Shown: positions 44,491 through 53,855, counted from the stretch's first letter. The stretch is DNA of 64,000 nucleotides from Candidatus Stoquefichus sp. SB1 (GCF_001244545.1 NZ_LN852694.1:502172-566171); one strand, 5' to 3'. Program-made: numbers and translations. The notes: a model not told the origin generated them from the sequence alone.

Positions 44491-44512
44491 GACATTCATA
44501 AGGAGAATGAAT

Positions 44513-44887
44513 ATGAAATATATATATATGGTATTAGGTATGATCAGTTTTCTTTTAGGAGCAGTTGGTGTTGTTTTGCCAGTGCTTCCAACAACCCCAT
44601 TTTTACTTGCTGCTGCTTTTTGTTTTGCAAGAAGTTCAAAAAGAGTGAACGATTGGTTTTTATCCACAAAAATTTATCAAAATCATTTAGATTCATTTGT
44701 ACAAAATAGAGCCATGACATTAAAAACAAAAATTTGTATTTTAACTTTTGCTTCTTTCATGCTTGCTTTCCCACTCTTTTTATCACAAAATCTTTATTTA
44801 AGAATATTTATTGTTTGTTTGTATCTTGTTAAATATTATTATTTTATCTTTAAAATCAAAACAATTTCATCTCAGCGCAGCATATAA
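44513..44887 (+). CDS. YbaN/DUF454 family membrane protein
   Basis: A 124-residue membrane protein. LGAVGVVLPVLPTTPFLLAAAFCFARSS (about residues 12-39, in parts) is the DUF454 signature, with four helices in total. Often found near haem or redox genes, but its function is unknown. ATG 44513 has AAGGAG upstream; the longer frame to 44489 lacks one. Confidence 0.85.
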   Translation: MKYIYMVLGMISFLLGAVGVVLPVLPTTPFLLAAAFCFARSSKRVNDWFLSTKIYQNHLDSFVQNRAMTLKTKICILTFASFMLAFPLFLSQNLYLRIFIVCLYLVKYYYFIFKIKTISSQRSI

Positions 44888-44888
44888 A

Positions 44889-44919
44889 AAAATCAGTGTA
44901 GGTAAACTACACTGATTTT
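44889..44919. terminator. bidirectional terminator, DUF454 / cspA
   Basis: AAAATCAGTGTAG / CTACACTGATTTT, 13 bp with GTAAA loop. Confidence 0.88.
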
Positions 44920-44949
44920 CACAATTTCAATATCGAAATTGTTTATGGT

Positions 44950-45153
44950 TTAACCGATAACTGTTACGTTAGCAGCTTGAGGACCTCTATCTCCTTCAAC
45001 GATGTCGAATTCAACGTTTTGTCCTTCTTCTAAAGTTTTGAAACCATCAGAGTTGATTGCAGAAAAATGTACAAATACATCTTTACCATCATCAGCAGTG
45101 ATGAAACCATATCCTTTATCAGATTTAAACCATTTTACTTTACCTGTACTCAC
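44950..45153 (-). CDS. cspA: cold-shock protein
   Basis: A 67-residue single OB-fold nucleic-acid chaperone. [30 protein letters not shown] (residues 4-33, in parts) contains RNP1 (KGYGFI) and RNP2 (VFVHF). GGAGG stands upstream. The mRNA leader of about 115 bases is typical for cold-regulated csp genes and may be thermosensitive; this is inferred. Confidence 0.96.
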   Translation of the reverse strand: MSTGKVKWFKSDKGYGFITADDGKDVFVHFSAINSDGFKTLEEGQNVEFDIVEGDRGPQAANVTVIG

Positions 45154-45276
45154 TATGAAGTACCTCCTTCAATAATTTGCAAAAAACCAGTACCTCATTT
45201 TTAAAACAACTACTAAATCTTTGAAGAAATACTAATACCTTTTTAAAACTGCGTGCTATGTTCCTTTGCTGAAACT

Positions 45277-45305
45277 ATTATATCATAGTCCTTAAAATCA
45301 TACAA
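45277..45305 (-). promoter_or_regulatory. promoter of cspA
   Basis: On the minus strand TTGTAT (45305-45300), 17 bases, TATAAT (45282-45277). Start expected near 45270, giving a leader of about 115 bases. Confidence 0.7.
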
Positions 45306-45371
45306 GTTATTGTTGACTTTGGTTGAGTTTTGGGTATCATTTTAATAAATGAAAGAAAAGGTGGATGTCAA

Positions 45372-46589
45372 ATGTTAGAAAAATATGCAGAATTAATTGT
45401 CAAACAAGGAGTTAATTTACAAAAAGGTCAAGAATTGGTTATTGATTCCTCAATTGAGTGCTTCGATCTTGTACGTGCAATTGCAAAAGCAGCTTACCAA
45501 ATTGGGGCAAAAGATGTAATTGTTCATTATACAGATGAAAAAATTTCACGATTACGATATGAAAATTGTCCTCAGGAACATTTTGAAAATATTCCTCAAT
45601 ATTTAGTGGAATTAAGAAATCAGTATGCCTTAAGACATGCTGCTATTGTCACGATTACATCGAGTGATCCAGAAGCAATGAAAGGGATTGATCCACGTAA
45701 GATTCAAACATGGAGTGCTGCAATACATAAAGCTTGTCTTACATTTTATGATCATCTTGATTTAGGGATTGACCGTTGGTGTATTGTAGGTGCACCAAGT
45801 GTTGGCTGGGCGAATAAGGTTTTTCCTGATATGAGTGATACAGAAGCAGTTAGGGCACTATGGCAAGCTATTTTTAAAGTGACACGCTGTGATCAAAAAG
45901 ATCCAATAGAAGCATGGAATGAACATCGTCGTTCTTTTGAAAAACGTATTCAAGTATTAAATGAAAAGAAAATAAAATCTTTACATTATACAAATGGTTT
46001 AGGAACAGATTTAACTATTGGAATGAATCAGAATTATTTATTTGCGGGTGGAGGAAGTTATACGACAGATGGCATTTATTCTTTTCCAAATATGCCAACA
46101 GAAGAAATTTTTACATCACCAAATAAAGATCAAGTCAATGGAATTGTTTATAGTTCAATGCCATTAAATTATAATGGTCATTTAATTGATCGTTTCTCTA
46201 TAACATTTCAAAATGGTCGAATTGTAGATTATACAGCAGAAGTTGGTTATGATGTTTTGCAAAGTATTATTGAAACTGATGAAGGTAGTCATTATTTAGG
46301 AGAAGTTGCATTGGTACCTTATGATTCTCCTATTAGAAATATGGGCATTTTATTTTATAATACTTTATTTGATGAAAATGCTGCCTGCCATTTGGCTATT
46401 GGAAAAGGTTTTGGTGAGTGTATGGTTGATGGCTTGAAAATGTCTAAGAAAGAATTGTTTGAAAAAGGTATTAATGATTCATTAACACATGTAGATTTTA
46501 TGATTGGGACAAAGGACTTATCAATTGTGGCTGTTTTAGAGAATAATGAACAATTTGTTATCTTTAAAGATGGAAACTTTGTATTTTAA
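45372..46589 (+). CDS. aminopeptidase, M29 family
   Basis: A 405-residue metallo-aminopeptidase of the AmpS/PepS/thermophilic aminopeptidase family (M29). The C-terminal catalytic half has MPTEEIFTSPNKDQVNG (glutamate ligands, about 259-275), DEGSHYLGEVALVP (about 306-319), NTLFDENAACHLAIGKGF (about 334-351) and HVDFMIGTKDL (about 375-385), which supply the two-metal site. ATG 45372 follows AAAGGTGG; the frame is longer but unsupported. Single gene. Confidence 0.92.
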   Translation: MLEKYAELIVKQGVNLQKGQELVIDSSIECFDLVRAIAKAAYQIGAKDVIVHYTDEKISRLRYENCPQEHFENIPQYLVELRNQYALRHAAIVTITSSDPEAMKGIDPRKIQTWSAAIHKACLTFYDHLDLGIDRWCIVGAPSVGWANKVFPDMSDTEAVRALWQAIFKVTRCDQKDPIEAWNEHRRSFEKRIQVLNEKKIKSLHYTNGLGTDLTIGMNQNYLFAGGGSYTTDGIYSFPNMPTEEIFTSPNKDQVNGIVYSSMPLNYNGHLIDRFSITFQNGRIVDYTAEVGYDVLQSIIETDEGSHYLGEVALVPYDSPIRNMGILFYNTLFDENAACHLAIGKGFGECMVDGLKMSKKELFEKGINDSLTHVDFMIGTKDLSIVAVLENNEQFVIFKDGNFVF

Positions 46590-46652
46590 AATTGACAAAT
46601 CGTATGATTTTCATTAATATGTAAAATTAGAGCGACATAAGGAGGGAATATC

Positions 46653-48242
46653 ATGTCAGAATTTATTGAAGAAGTTAAGAAACGTAGAACTTTTGCAATT
46701 ATTTCCCATCCAGATGCTGGGAAAACAACTTTAACAGAAAAATTCCTTCTTTATGGAGGAGCGATTCAAGAAGCGGGAATGGTTAAAGGGAAAAGACAGT
46801 CTAAACATGCTGTAAGTGACTGGATGGAAATAGAAAAACAAAGAGGAATTTCTGTAACCTCTTCGGTTTTGCAATTTAATTATGATGGTTTTTGTATTAA
46901 TATTTTGGATACACCAGGCCATCAGGATTTCTCGGAAGATACTTATCGTACATTAATGGCAGCAGATAGTGCTGTGATGGTTATTGATGGTTCAAAGGGT
47001 GTCGAAGATCAGACAAGAAAATTATTTAAGGTTTGTGCAATGCGCCATATTCCGATTTTTACCTTTATTAATAAAATGGATAGAGAAGCAAAAGATCCTT
47101 ATGAATTAATGGAAGAAATTGAACGTGAATTAGGTGTTGAAACTTGTGCAGTCAATTGGCCAATTGGCTGTGGAAAAGAGTTTAAGGGTGTATATGAACG
47201 TCATAATGAGGAAGTCATTCGCTTTATGCCTGTTCAAGGTGGTAAAAAAGAGGTTGATGTTGAAGTCTGCTCAGCACATGATGAGACATTAAGTGAAGCA
47301 TTAGGTGAAAGATTATATCAACAATTACAAGATGATATTGAATTATTGGATGGAGCAGCTGCTGAATTTGATTTAGAACGTGTACAAAAAGGCGAATTAT
47401 CACCTGTTTGCTTTGGTTCCGCTTTAACAAATTTTGGGGTAGAACCTTTCTTAAAACACTTTTTAGATATGACAACATCACCATTACCTCGTCAAAGTAA
47501 TATTGGTGAAATTGATCCTTTATCAGAAGAGTTTAGTGCTTTTGTTTTTAAGATTCAAGCCAATATGAATAAGGCACACCGTGATAGAATGGCATTTATG
47601 CGTATTTGTTCAGGAAAGTTTACAAAAGGTATGGAAGTTTTCCATTATCAAGGGAATAAAAAGATTAAATTAAATCAGTCTAAACAGATTATGGCTGAAA
47701 ACCGTGAAGAAGTTGAAGAGGCTTTTTCTGGTGATATTATTGGTGTTTTTGATCCAGGAATTTTCTCAATTGGTGATACATTGTGTATGCCTAAGAAAAA
47801 GTTTGCTTTTGAAGGGATACCAACATTTGCGCCTGAACACTTTGCTATGATTAGAAATACGGATACAATGAAACGTAAGCAATTTGTGAAGGGTGTGGAA
47901 CAGATTGCTCAAGAAGGTGCAATTCAGATATTTACTGAATTAGGCGGTGGTATGGAAGAGATTATTGTAGGCGTTGTTGGTGTTTTACAATTTGAAGTTT
48001 TATCATATCGCTTAAAAAATGAATATAATGTTGATATTGTCAATACACCATTAGCATATCAGCATATTCGTTGGATTCAAAATAAGGATATTGATTTGAA
48101 ATCATTGAATTTATCTTCAGATACAAAGAAAGTTCAGGATTTAAAAGGACAATACTTATTATTGTTTTCAAATGAGTGGGGTGTGCGTTGGGCAACTGAC
48201 AAAAATCCAGATTTACAATTAACAGAGTTTTCACAAAATTAG
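46653..48242 (+). CDS. prfC: peptide chain release factor 3
   Basis: GTPase that recycles RF1/RF2 from the ribosome. The 529-residue protein has G1 ISHPDAGKTTLTE (residues 17-29), switch region RGISVTSSVLQF (about 64), G3 DTPGHQDF (about 86), G4 NKMD (about 140), and RF3-specific C-terminal domains. AAGGAGG upstream. Its terminator, just after the stop, is split by the IS element described next. Confidence 0.96.
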   Translation: MSEFIEEVKKRRTFAIISHPDAGKTTLTEKFLLYGGAIQEAGMVKGKRQSKHAVSDWMEIEKQRGISVTSSVLQFNYDGFCINILDTPGHQDFSEDTYRTLMAADSAVMVIDGSKGVEDQTRKLFKVCAMRHIPIFTFINKMDREAKDPYELMEEIERELGVETCAVNWPIGCGKEFKGVYERHNEEVIRFMPVQGGKKEVDVEVCSAHDETLSEALGERLYQQLQDDIELLDGAAAEFDLERVQKGELSPVCFGSALTNFGVEPFLKHFLDMTTSPLPRQSNIGEIDPLSEEFSAFVFKIQANMNKAHRDRMAFMRICSGKFTKGMEVFHYQGNKKIKLNQSKQIMAENREEVEEAFSGDIIGVFDPGIFSIGDTLCMPKKKFAFEGIPTFAPEHFAMIRNTDTMKRKQFVKGVEQIAQEGAIQIFTELGGGMEEIIVGVVGVLQFEVLSYRLKNEYNVDIVNTPLAYQHIRWIQNKDIDLKSLNLSSDTKKVQDLKGQYLLLFSNEWGVRWATDKNPDLQLTEFSQN

Positions 48243-48255
48243 ATCTTCGTTTAGG

Positions 48256-49859
48256 GGCTCTGTGTCAAGAGTGGAGGATAAAGGAATAACTATTGAAAAA
48301 TAGGGATTCCTTTTTTTCTGTCTTTATAAGTAAAAGTATAACTATATCCAAGATGTAAAAATATGCGTTTTCTTAAATTGTAGAAATATCTGAAACCATA
48401 TGCATTCCTTTTGACAAGTTTGATTTTATTATTCATTCCTTCAATGAATCCATTATTAAAGCTCGTTCTATATGATCTGTTTCTTCTTTTGTATATGGTT
48501 GTATAGGATAATGAACATAAAAGAGGAATAAACCATCTCTTTCTAAAGTTTTTAGCAGTTATCTGATAATAACTATTTTGAGTATCAAAGATATAATCAA
48601 GCCATCTGTTTAATTCTTTTTTGTAGTCATTATGTTTTTCATGTATAAGTTTCAATAGATTCTGATAAATTTCATAGTTATCAAGCATTTCTAAAATGAC
48701 AAGAGAATCGAACATAGTATTATCATCACAGTCTTTATCATTTCTTCTTTCACTAAGATCATAAAGATAATCAATATAGGAAGCACAGGTAAAGTATCTT
48801 TTCAGATGAAAATCATACCATGTCTTTTCATTATCCAGATCTTTTCTGAATTTATAGAATAATCGAAGCTGTCTTTTGATAGATTTAGCTAATGGCTGAT
48901 AGTGAAGAGAAGAACAGGCATCGAGTCTTGACTGGATAAAATTCTGACCAGCAAGTCTGACGTAATGAAACCTGTCACATATAATCTGGGCATGAGGGAA
49001 AAGAGAATGCATAATACAGTAAAAAGGACCAGAAAGATCCATAATGATAAACTTAACCTTCTTTCTTTCAGAGAAGGGAAACCTAAGGAAATAGTTTTTC
49101 AGGAAGGAAGCTTTTCTATCTTCGATAATATCAAGAGTTTTACCAGTGATAGGATTGACTATATTAAAAGCATAAGTTCCCTTATCGCTGGTAGCCTTAA
49201 ATTCATCAATAGAGATAACAGAGGAAAGATGATAGAATCTATCAGGAATATGGATATTTTCACTGAAGATGCGATACATAGTATTTTTACCAAGGCCATG
49301 CATTCTGGAGATGGAAGCCATAGAATGATTTTCATTCAATTCAAAAAGAGCGGACTGAACATTAGGAATAGTAGCCTTTCTATTGTAAAACTGAAAAGGA
49401 ATATCTTCAACGAAATAGGAAGAACAGTCATGACAAATATATCTGTGATAGGAAACCACAAGAACGACAGGGAGAGAGCCAAAGGAGAAATGCTTAAGAT
49501 TGATAGATCTTGTTCCTTTAGATATGTGATGATTATATGAACCGCAGTGAGGACAGACAAGAGGAGAGACTTGAGATTTAAGATGGATGAATAAAGTGAG
49601 AACACCGTTAGAATCAGGAACTTTTTTAAGACATGAAGAAGAATCATCAAAGGGAGCAGGAATAAAAAGATGAGAAAAATGATTAATTTGTAGAATTTCA
49701 AGAATAAGATTGATATAATCAGAAGTGGACATAATATATAACCTCCAAAGAATTTTAGTTAGCACATAAATTTTACAGTAAGGTTATAGTTATGTCTATT
49801 TTTATATAAAAAATAAAACTGAAAGATTTATTTAAATCCTCCAGTTAAATTATAGAGCC
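48256..49859 (-). mobile_element. ISL3-family insertion sequence, 1604 bp
   Basis: Ends start GGCTCT on both sides and share GGAGGAT about 12 bases inward (48271-48279 region; 49836-49842 region reversed), forming imperfect terminal inverted repeats. Perfect 8-bp target duplication CGTTTAGG at 48248-48255 and 49860-49867. Contains one full transposase gene on the minus strand. Appears intact, so recent insertion is likely. Confidence 0.93.
48290..49732 (-). CDS. ISL3-family transposase
   Basis: A 480-residue DDE transposase. The N-terminal zinc-binding region reads VCPHCGSYNHH (about residue 60) and YICHDCSSYF (about 101), followed by a helix-turn-helix (HSMASISRMHGLGKNTMYRIF). The catalytic core shows ISIDEFKAT (D and E, about 174), IIMDLSGPFY (about 228) and ICDRFHYVRLAGQNF (about 248), and the end has NGFIEGMNNKIKLVKRNAYGFR, the family's typical C-terminal block. 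Start at 49732 has TTTGGAGG upstream. No frameshift seen. Confidence 0.93.
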   Translation of the reverse strand: MSTSDYINLILEILQINHFSHLFIPAPFDDSSSCLKKVPDSNGVLTLFIHLKSQVSPLVCPHCGSYNHHISKGTRSINLKHFSFGSLPVVLVVSYHRYICHDCSSYFVEDIPFQFYNRKATIPNVQSALFELNENHSMASISRMHGLGKNTMYRIFSENIHIPDRFYHLSSVISIDEFKATSDKGTYAFNIVNPITGKTLDIIEDRKASFLKNYFLRFPFSERKKVKFIIMDLSGPFYCIMHSLFPHAQIICDRFHYVRLAGQNFIQSRLDACSSLHYQPLAKSIKRQLRLFYKFRKDLDNEKTWYDFHLKRYFTCASYIDYLYDLSERRNDKDCDDNTMFDSLVILEMLDNYEIYQNLLKLIHEKHNDYKKELNRWLDYIFDTQNSYYQITAKNFRKRWFIPLLCSLSYTTIYKRRNRSYRTSFNNGFIEGMNNKIKLVKRNAYGFRYFYNLRKRIFLHLGYSYTFTYKDRKKGIPIFQ

Positions 49860-49969
49860 CGTTTAGGAAGGTCTTTTTTGCTTGTGAAAAAGTTAATGAT
49901 GTGAAAAGTGACATCTTGCTTTTTTGGGATAAAAAAAAGTGATAGAATAATGAAAAGGAGGTGTCGCTT

Positions 49970-50203
49970 GTGGCTAATGAAGGAAAACGTTGTTATTGTC
50001 GCTGTATTAAAGAAATGACAATGATTATTGGAAAAGAAGAAATGGTTATCTTTGCATTTAAGAAAGTTTATCCTTGTATGATTAGGACAAGTGACATGGA
50101 GGTTAATTATTATAAAATATATGGAGAAGAGTTTTCATTAAGCTGTAGTGAGGTAGAATTTAAGGAACATTTTAAGCTCATTATTCATACACAACATGAT
50201 TAG
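49970..50203 (+). CDS. small hypothetical protein
   Basis: A 77-residue protein starting at GTG 49970, 8 bases after AAGGAGG; a GTG at 49961 overlaps that site. It begins ANEGKRCYCRCIKEMTMI and has four cysteines. No membrane helix or recognised family. It lies between the IS and the ATPase-like gene, 66 bp before the latter; the two may be co-transcribed. Confidence 0.6.
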   Translation: MANEGKRCYCRCIKEMTMIIGKEEMVIFAFKKVYPCMIRTSDMEVNYYKIYGEEFSLSCSEVEFKEHFKLIIHTQHD

Positions 50204-50269
50204 AATTTTGAAGATGGGTTTGTTTTTTGAAAAAAATATGTTATGATGTCTTGAGAAAGGGTGATAAAT

Positions 50270-52216
50270 TTGTCGAAAAAAACATTTGAAATATCAAATA
50301 TTCAGACGGTTGAAGATTTGAATAAATTAAGTCTTGAACTCAATTCTAGAGAACAAGTCTCACATATTAAAATAAATAAAGGCAGTATTACTTTTAACTG
50401 TATTGATATTGATGCCTTATTACGCCTTATTCATGGGATTAATAAAGAATTGGTGATTAAAGAGGTTATTGATGGTACAAAACGTCAATATGATTTTGCT
50501 CAAAAAAAGGAAGTAAAACATTACTTTATGTTTAGAAACCTTATGACTGAAGATGATATTGAAGTATTGGTAAAAAATCTTGAAGATGATCAAAGATACC
50601 ATGATGTTTATTATGATTCACAAAATAAACTGTTAACCCTTATTTCTTCACAACGTGATGTTTTAAGCTTGGTACGTAAAGAACTCTTTAAAATTAATCC
50701 TTCTATAGATATGATTGAACATCGAAAACCAATTCGTTCACAAGATGTTTTTAATCAGAAATATATTCAAACTTATATTCGTGTTGGTATTTTTCTTGTT
50801 GTGATTGCATTGGCTTTGATTACTTCAAAAGATCATAGTCAGTTAACACCTTTTTTATGGTTAGCAACGATGTTATTATTGGCTGAACAATTATTAAGAA
50901 AAGCCTTTAAAGATATAAAACAAAAACATATCTTAACAGAAGATGTTTTGGCATTGTGTGCAATGCTTATGGGTGTTGTTTCAGGTGCTTATTTTGAAAC
51001 ATGCTTAGCTGTAGTTTTGTATGAAGCGACAACACCACTGCTTAATAAATTCTTAGAGCACTCATTAGAAAAAATAGATCGTGCTGTTGAAATGCCTGAA
51101 ACTGGCACAAGAGTGGTAGATGATCATGAGGAAACAGTGTCTTTGTATGAAATAGAAGTTGGAGATATTCTTGTTATTAAACCTGGTGAAACTGTTCCTA
51201 TTCCTGGAAAAGTGACCAAAGGGCCTTCTGAATTAAATACTTATTCTAATACTAGTACTTATGAACTTGTAAAAGTGAAAAGAGGAAGTGAAGTTCATAG
51301 TGGTGATGTGAATGCTGGTCAAAATCCAATTTATGTTAAAGTGAGCGAAACTTATGAAAGTTCTAATTATATTGAATTGATGAATATTGCAAGTGTTGCA
51401 CCGGCATATGAGTCAAAGATAGAAAAATATACAAAAACTTTATCAAAATTTTATACACCATTAATGGTTATCTTAGGGCTTGGATTAGGTATTATTTTAC
51501 CAATTGTTAATTTTAAAGATTATGGACAATATATTCATGTAGGAGCTATCTTGTTATTGTTATCTGGAGCTTTATCTAGTGATCAATCTACATCATTAGG
51601 AATGTTAGCAGGATTTGCAAAAGCTTTTCAAAATGGTATTATTGTGGAATCATCTTTAGGATTAGATTCTATTAATGCTGCTCAAACGATTGTTTATGAT
51701 CGTTTTGATGGTGTTGAAGTAAGTGAAGAAGAATTAGAATTGTTTAAGAAATTATCACATATGGGAAGAACATTGGTTATTTTTAATGATGGACCTGTGG
51801 CTTTAGAAAATGATCAATATACAATTTATAATGATTTGACTGTTGAAGAAAAATTAGAAAAAATGGATACATTGATTGGACCAATTGTCTATATTGGTGA
51901 TAGTTTTAAAGATATTGCACTTTTACAAAAGAGTTTTGTTGGGATATCACGTGGTGGTCTAGCAGATTCTAAAGTGGTTGAAAATAGTGATGTTGTTTTG
52001 ATCGATTCACAATTAAATCGGGTTTATGAAACATTCATCATTGCAAGAAATATGCGTACAATTGCTGTAGCAAATCATATTTTAACTTTATCTATGAAGT
52101 TAGCTATATTGATTTTGGTTATTTCTTTTACAGCTTTACCACTTTGGGGTGTTGTTCTGGCTGAGTTTTTAGTCAGTGCCTTTGTCATGGTGAGTGCTAC
52201 ACATATTTTAGAGTAG
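50270..52216 (+). CDS. degenerate P1B-type ATPase-like membrane protein
   Basis: A 648-residue protein built like a heavy-metal P-type ATPase but without its working parts. Residues 1-140 form two ferredoxin-like segments without the CxxC metal site. Membrane helices surround an actuator-like domain (VGDILVIKPGETVPIPGKV, about 301-319) in which the TGES loop is replaced by SNTSTYE. The CPC helix reads SGALSSDQSTS. The phosphorylation motif DKTGT is replaced by DRFDG (Asp about 477), and YIGDSFKDIALL follows after only about 70 residues, so the nucleotide-binding domain is missing. TTG start at 50270 after AAAGGGTG. No stop or frameshift: probably a maintained protein with another role. Confidence 0.75.
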   Translation: MSKKTFEISNIQTVEDLNKLSLELNSREQVSHIKINKGSITFNCIDIDALLRLIHGINKELVIKEVIDGTKRQYDFAQKKEVKHYFMFRNLMTEDDIEVLVKNLEDDQRYHDVYYDSQNKLLTLISSQRDVLSLVRKELFKINPSIDMIEHRKPIRSQDVFNQKYIQTYIRVGIFLVVIALALITSKDHSQLTPFLWLATMLLLAEQLLRKAFKDIKQKHILTEDVLALCAMLMGVVSGAYFETCLAVVLYEATTPLLNKFLEHSLEKIDRAVEMPETGTRVVDDHEETVSLYEIEVGDILVIKPGETVPIPGKVTKGPSELNTYSNTSTYELVKVKRGSEVHSGDVNAGQNPIYVKVSETYESSNYIELMNIASVAPAYESKIEKYTKTLSKFYTPLMVILGLGLGIILPIVNFKDYGQYIHVGAILLLLSGALSSDQSTSLGMLAGFAKAFQNGIIVESSLGLDSINAAQTIVYDRFDGVEVSEEELELFKKLSHMGRTLVIFNDGPVALENDQYTIYNDLTVEEKLEKMDTLIGPIVYIGDSFKDIALLQKSFVGISRGGLADSKVVENSDVVLIDSQLNRVYETFIIARNMRTIAVANHILTLSMKLAILILVISFTALPLWGVVLAEFLVSAFVMVSATHILE

Positions 52217-52236
52217 ACTTGTTCTACTCTTTTTTT
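52211..52236 (+). terminator. terminator of the ATPase-like gene
   Basis: GAGTAGA / TCTACTC, 7 bp with 5-base loop and seven T; the stop codon lies in the stem. Confidence 0.75.
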
Positions 52237-52271
52237 GGAAGTCTTGAAACAATAGGGAAAGGAAATACAAA

Positions 52272-53114
52272 ATGAAATATCATGTTGATGAAGAAATGTT
52301 ATTAATGGATTTTTTATTAGTGAAAACCCAGAGAAAAAGAAATGATATTAAACGTTTGCTGAAATTTGAAAATGTTTATGTAGATGGGCATATTGAAACT
52401 TATTATGCATATCATTTACAAGTAGGACAAACTGTTGAGATTAGTGCAAAAAAAGAGGACAAATTACCGTTTCCAATTATCTATGAAGATAAAGAATTGA
52501 TTGTTATTGAAAAACCATGTGGTTTATTAAGTGAACAAACATCTGGAGAATCTCAAAAAACAGCTTACTTTATAGTAAAGCAATATTTAAAAAAGAAAAA
52601 AGAAAATATTTATTTAGTTCATCGTTTGGATCAATATACATCAGGAATATTAATGTTTGTAAAAAGTAAAAAATTATATGAACTCTTAACTCATGATTGG
52701 AATCATTATGTCAAGATAAGAGGATATATTGCTATTGTTGAAGGCATGATGAAAAAGCCAAAAGGAACAATTGAAAATTATTTAGCGGAATCAAAAACTC
52801 AGACTGTCTATATTTCAACAAAAGACCAGGGGAAAAAAGCGATTACTCATTATAAACAGATTCAAACAAATAAACGTTATAGTATGTTAGAAATCTATTT
52901 AGATACGGGTCGCAAAAATCAAATTCGTGTACATCTTTCATCATTACATCATCCAATTATTGGAGATGATAAGTATGGAGCGAAAACCAATCCAATTAGA
53001 AGATTGGGATTGCATGCTCATGAATTGATGTTTATTCATCCATTAACTCACAAAGAGATGCGATTTACCTCTCAAACACCAGATTCTTTTCAAAAACTCT
53101 TCAAAAAAGGTTGA
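52272..53114 (+). CDS. RluA-family pseudouridine synthase
   Basis: A 280-residue RNA pseudouridine synthase. S4-like N-terminus (FLLVKTQRKRNDIKRLLKFENVYVDG, about residues 15-40, in parts), catalytic motif VHRLDQYTSGILMF (Asp about 121), and the C-terminal GRKNQIRVHLSSLHHPIIGDDKYG (about 217-240, in parts). Target (23S rRNA or tRNA) cannot be chosen. Confidence 0.92.
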   Translation: MKYHVDEEMLLMDFLLVKTQRKRNDIKRLLKFENVYVDGHIETYYAYHLQVGQTVEISAKKEDKLPFPIIYEDKELIVIEKPCGLLSEQTSGESQKTAYFIVKQYLKKKKENIYLVHRLDQYTSGILMFVKSKKLYELLTHDWNHYVKIRGYIAIVEGMMKKPKGTIENYLAESKTQTVYISTKDQGKKAITHYKQIQTNKRYSMLEIYLDTGRKNQIRVHLSSLHHPIIGDDKYGAKTNPIRRLGLHAHELMFIHPLTHKEMRFTSQTPDSFQKLFKKG

Positions 53115-53290
53115 CAGAAACGATTTAATTCGTTATGATGTATCAGTAAATGAAAAGTAGTGGAAAGAAGAAGTGCCTACTTCTCGCCTGAGTGTCAGTA
53201 ACGCTAGGCTAACGTCACTAAGATATCATATCTTAATGTCAATATGTGGGTGCTTTATGTACTCACTTTTTATTTGTACTACAAAATTTA
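53115..53290 (+). ncRNA. L20-type leader of infC-rpmI-rplT
   Basis: A 175-base leader rich in inverted repeats (for example AGATATCATATCTTA and GTAGTGG...), ending in GTGGGTGC / GTACTCAC with a T run (about 53247-53273) just before the infC ribosome site. In Firmicutes this leader binds ribosomal protein L20 and ends transcription early. Assigned by position and the attenuator, not by a full structure match. Confidence 0.7.
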
Positions 53291-53302
53291 TAGGAGGTGG
53301 CT

Positions 53303-53839
53303 ATTATTAGCAAGTATAACAACCAACAAACAAATGATGACTTGGTGAATGAAAAAATTCGTTTTAAAGAAGTTTTAGTTATTGATCAAAACGGTGATCA
53401 ATTAGGCGTTCTGTCACGTAATCAAGCTTTGCATACTGCTTCTGATGCAAATTTAGACTTGGTTTGTGTGGCTCCGAAAGCTGCAACTCCAGTATGTCGT
53501 ATTATGGACTATGGGAAATATCGTTTTGAACAACAAAAGAAACAAAAAGAAATGAAGAAAAATTCTAAAGTTGTCTCTTTAAAAGAAACGCAATTATCTC
53601 CAACGATTGATGTTCATGATAAGAACGTAAAACTCAAAAGAACAATTAAAATGTTAGAGGCAGGAGATAAAGTAAAAGTAGCTGTACGTTTTAGAGGAAG
53701 ACAATTAGCTCATATTGATATTGGTCAAAAAATACTAGAAGATTTCGTTGCTGAATGTGCTGACTATTGTATTGTTGAAAAGCCAGCAAAAATGGAAGGA
53801 CGAACATTGATTGCTATATTAGCACCAAAGAAGAAATAA
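53303..53839 (+). CDS. infC: translation initiation factor IF-3
   Basis: IF-3 stops premature subunit joining and checks start codons. The 178-residue protein has the N-domain [22 protein letters not shown] (about 12-33, in parts), [16 protein letters not shown] (about 64-79) and the C-domain [16 protein letters not shown]. There is no ATG. GTG 53297 lies within the AGGAGG site, so ATT at 53303 (or 53306), 5-8 bases from the SD, is the likely start. AUU start codons in infC are well known and allow IF-3 to control its own translation. Confidence 0.93.
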   Translation: MISKYNNQQTNDDLVNEKIRFKEVLVIDQNGDQLGVLSRNQALHTASDANLDLVCVAPKAATPVCRIMDYGKYRFEQQKKQKEMKKNSKVVSLKETQLSPTIDVHDKNVKLKRTIKMLEAGDKVKVAVRFRGRQLAHIDIGQKILEDFVAECADYCIVEKPAKMEGRTLIAILAPKKK

Positions 53840-53855
53840 ACAGGAGGACAAAATT

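Noticed and set aside
48965-49540. 191-codon open frame on the plus strand
   Set aside because: Fully antisense to the intact ISL3 transposase, no ribosome site, protein without family likeness.
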